Origin: Phycisphaerales bacterium UBA2266
Lineage (GTDB): Bacteria > Planctomycetota > Phycisphaerae > Sedimentisphaerales > Anaerobacaceae
Reading direction: 5' to 3'
Assembly: GCA_002347125.1 (NCBI GenBank)
Contig: DDXG01000076.1
Coordinates: forward strand, 1-7,256
Length of the DNA stretch: 7,256 nucleotides
Shown: one piece after another, positions 6,001 to 7,256 of the stretch
How positions within the stretch are numbered: position 1 is the first letter of the stretch
How the letters are laid out: each line of letters starts with the position of its first letter
Translations under genes and position numbers: made by a program
Notes under the pieces: model-generated
What the model saw: only the letters and a program-made list of their open reading frames with translations
Databases searched by the model: none
Told to the model about the DNA's origin: nothing

Positions 6001-6393
6001 CTATAGGATCATGCGCTTGATACCATTCTTAATAACGGGCACGTTGAAATTAATTAGAAAGCCAAGTCGCTTTCCCGTCAATTTCATGTATGTCAGGACT
6101 TGCGCGGTATACACAGGACTCATTTCATCTACCGCCTTTAACTCGCATATAACGAGATTCTCCACTAAAACATCGAGCCGAAAACCTTCGTCCAATTTGA
6201 CGCCGTCATAATAGATGGGTAAAACGACCTGCGTTTGATGCGAAAGTCCCGCTTTCGTTAGTTCATAACAAAAGCAAACCTCATATACTTTTTCCAAGAG
6301 ACCAGGACCCAATGCCTTATGAACTTTATAGGCGGCATTGACTACTTTTTCAGCAACCAACTCCTCTTGTTCTGTGGTTTTCTTAAAGTCCAC
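6001..6393 (-). CDS. GxxExxY protein (PD-(D/E)XK-like)
   Basis: A 130-residue protein of the GxxExxY family (PDDEXK_3-like). The naming motif is GLLEKVY at residues 31-37. Nuclease-fold signatures follow: Asp74 in FRLDVLVE, then Glu84-Leu-Lys86 in VICELKAV, and Gln98/Tyr102 in AQVLTYMKLTG. The C-terminus LGFLINFNVPVIKNGIKRMIL is the usual family ending. Length is normal and all core acidic and lysine positions are present, so it may be an active nuclease, but as far as I know no cellular function has been established. The only sensible start is GTG 6391-6393; an AAGAAG purine run directly ahead of it comes partly from the flanking repeat. It is clearly AT-richer than the genes on both sides, with many AAA, TTA and AAT codons, which suggests transfer. 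It is in the same direction as its neighbours and 34 bp from the synthase stop. Confidence 0.88.
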   Translation of the reverse strand: MDFKKTTEQEELVAEKVVNAAYKVHKALGPGLLEKVYEVCFCYELTKAGLSHQTQVVLPIYYDGVKLDEGFRLDVLVENLVICELKAVDEMSPVYTAQVLTYMKLTGKRLGFLINFNVPVIKNGIKRMIL

Positions 6394-6398
6394 CTTCT

Positions 6399-6422
6399 TC
6401 TTAGTGCCTTCGTGTCTTAGTG
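6399..6422 (-). repeat. Right octamer repeat array (3 x CACKAAGR, inverted)
   Basis: Read on the minus strand: CACTAAGA, CACGAAGG, CACTAAGA. It starts 5 bp after the synthase stop codon (6428-6430) and ends 5 bp before the GxxExxY GTG. It is the inverted partner of 5976-5999. Confidence 0.9.
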
Positions 6423-6427
6423 GTAAA

Positions 6428-7256
6428 TCACCGCAGCGGCGGCAGGTCCCTGCCGAACGCCTCCTTCGTCCACGCCATCATCTCATCGTCGGATATGGCG
6501 GAAATCCGGTCGGCCGCGTACTCCGCGTCGATCCGGTCCTTGATCCGAATGACCTTCGGGTCGTGCTTGGCGATCTCGATCTCGAAGCGCGACTCGATCC
6601 AGTGCTTGATGCCCGCGGCGCCGCTCTTGTCCGTCAGCGCGACGCCCACCGGCCGCTTGAGCAGCGCCAGCGTATCGAAGCAGTTGTATATCTCCTCGTT
6701 CTTGAGCAGCCCGTCGGCGTGAATCCCCGCCCGCGTCACGTTGAAATCCTGGCCCACCAGCGGGTAGTTCGGCGCGATGGCAAACCCCAGCTCCTTCTGC
6801 GCGTACTGAGCCAGTTCCGTGATCGCCGCGTAATTGACCCCCGGTGTCATACCCTTGAGCTGCGCATGTTCGATAACCAGGGCCTCCAGCGGCGGATTGC
6901 CCGTCCGCTCGCCGCTGCCGAAGATCGCGCAATTGGCCGCGCAGCAGCCGTAAAGCCAGGCCGTGGCGGCATTTATGGCGACCTTGTGCAAGTCGTTATG
7001 CCCGTGCCACTCCAGCCGCTCGCCCGGCACGCCGATCCGCCGCAGCCCGTGAATCATCTTGGGGATGCTCCGCGGCAGCGCCACGCCCGGCCACGGCACG
7101 CCGAATCCCAGCGTGTCGCACAGGCGGATCTTGACCGGCCGGCCGTACTGCTCGCTGAGCTTCATCAACTCGGCCGCGAACGGCAGCACCAGACCCTCGT
7201 AGTCCGCCCGCGTCACATCCTCCAGGTGGCAGCGCGGAATCACCCCGTTGTCCAGC
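6428..7256 (-). CDS. HMGL-family synthase, Re-citrate/isopropylmalate synthase-like (partial)
   Basis: The last 275 residues of an enzyme that condenses an acyl-CoA with a 2-oxo acid. The frame is open through the right edge (LDNGVIPRCHLEDVTRAD), so the N-terminus with the catalytic RDG motif is missing. Visible HMGL features are the metal-binding EWHGHND (6992-7012), GSGERTGN (6896-6913) and AGIHADGLLKNEEIY. The wording of IPRCHLEDVTRAD, KIRLCDTLGFGV, TAWLYGC and DFNVTRAGIHADG is what I recall from a clade of anaerobe proteins annotated as 2-isopropylmalate synthase, some of which are Re-citrate synthases (EC 2.3.3.3). Homocitrate or citramalate synthase is also possible. The C-terminus ends soon after the barrel-associated helices, with no recognisable LeuA regulatory domain. 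TGA at 6428-6430 is 5 bp from the right octamer array. Confidence 0.8.
   Translation of the reverse strand, partial: LDNGVIPRCHLEDVTRADYEGLVLPFAAELMKLSEQYGRPVKIRLCDTLGFGVPWPGVALPRSIPKMIHGLRRIGVPGERLEWHGHNDLHKVAINAATAWLYGCCAANCAIFGSGERTGNPPLEALVIEHAQLKGMTPGVNYAAITELAQYAQKELGFAIAPNYPLVGQDFNVTRAGIHADGLLKNEEIYNCFDTLALLKRPVGVALTDKSGAAGIKHWIESRFEIEIAKHDPKVIRIKDRIDAEYAADRISAISDDEMMAWTKEAFGRDLPPLR

Larger units (their letters stand above)
5976..6422 (-). mobile_element. Putative GxxExxY cassette bounded by inverted octamer repeats
   Basis: A 447-bp unit made of one AT-richer gene closely bracketed by inverted 24-bp arrays. Over 27 aligned bases the two ends (one reverse-complemented) agree at 22, and every mismatch falls at a variable position of the octamer. 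No transposase or target-site duplication is visible. Mobility is inferred from the architecture and from the fit between two unrelated metabolic genes. Confidence 0.45.

Noticed and set aside
5430..6020. Plus-strand 196-codon ORF opposite the HAD gene
   Set aside because: The HAD motifs on the other strand are intact; this frame has no recognisable features and runs through the octamer array.
5976..6422. Octamer arrays as a CRISPR array
   Set aside because: The repeats are only 8 bp, contiguous without spacers, and inverted at the two ends of one gene.

Overview
The window is a piece of bacterial chromosome. The main genes from about 3230 onward are on the minus strand, and most of that part looks GC-rich by eye. 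The gene content is consistent with an anaerobic or environmental lineage such as Planctomycetota: a HMGL-type synthase close to Re-citrate synthase, a zinc-ribbon threonine synthase, a DUF2283 protein and a GxxExxY protein flanked by octamer repeats. The phylum is an inference; no rRNA or other marker is present.

Layout. Positions 1-396 hold no convincing gene and carry several short palindromes and degenerate repeat-like strings. At 397-1167 (minus) lies an unrecognised protein with an HELEH zinc-protease signature. It is divergent from a 536-residue predicted lipoprotein with a trypsin/HtrA-like serine protease domain (1430-3040, plus). The two genes share a 262-bp intergenic region with a candidate promoter and a small palindrome near the predicted start of transcription. 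Base composition in this left third looks less GC-rich than in what follows, so it may be an acquired or accessory segment. A short, GC-rich plus-strand ORF (3081-3203) sits directly behind a perfect 8-bp hairpin. It is either a small protein or the tail of a disrupted gene.

From 3229 the core-like block begins: threonine synthase (thrC, 3229-4572), a DUF2283 small protein (4757-5026) with two conspicuous palindromes upstream, a HAD-superfamily hydrolase (5202-5978), a GxxExxY PD-(D/E)XK-like protein (6001-6393), and the 3' part of a 2-isopropylmalate/homocitrate/Re-citrate synthase-family gene that runs off the right edge (6428-7256). All are on the minus strand. The synthase, GxxExxY and HAD genes are packed with almost no spacing.

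The most interesting structure is at 5976-6422. The AT-richer GxxExxY gene is bracketed by two 24-bp repeats in inverted orientation. Each is three tandem copies of an octamer, CACKAAGR. The repeats end within 1-5 bp of the GxxExxY stop codon and of the synthase stop codon, and the left repeat contains the first available start codon of the HAD gene. This looks like a compact cassette inserted exactly into the junction between two metabolic genes. Enzymatically, the synthase and ThrC belong to central or amino-acid carbon metabolism. The protease pair and the GxxExxY cassette are accessory.
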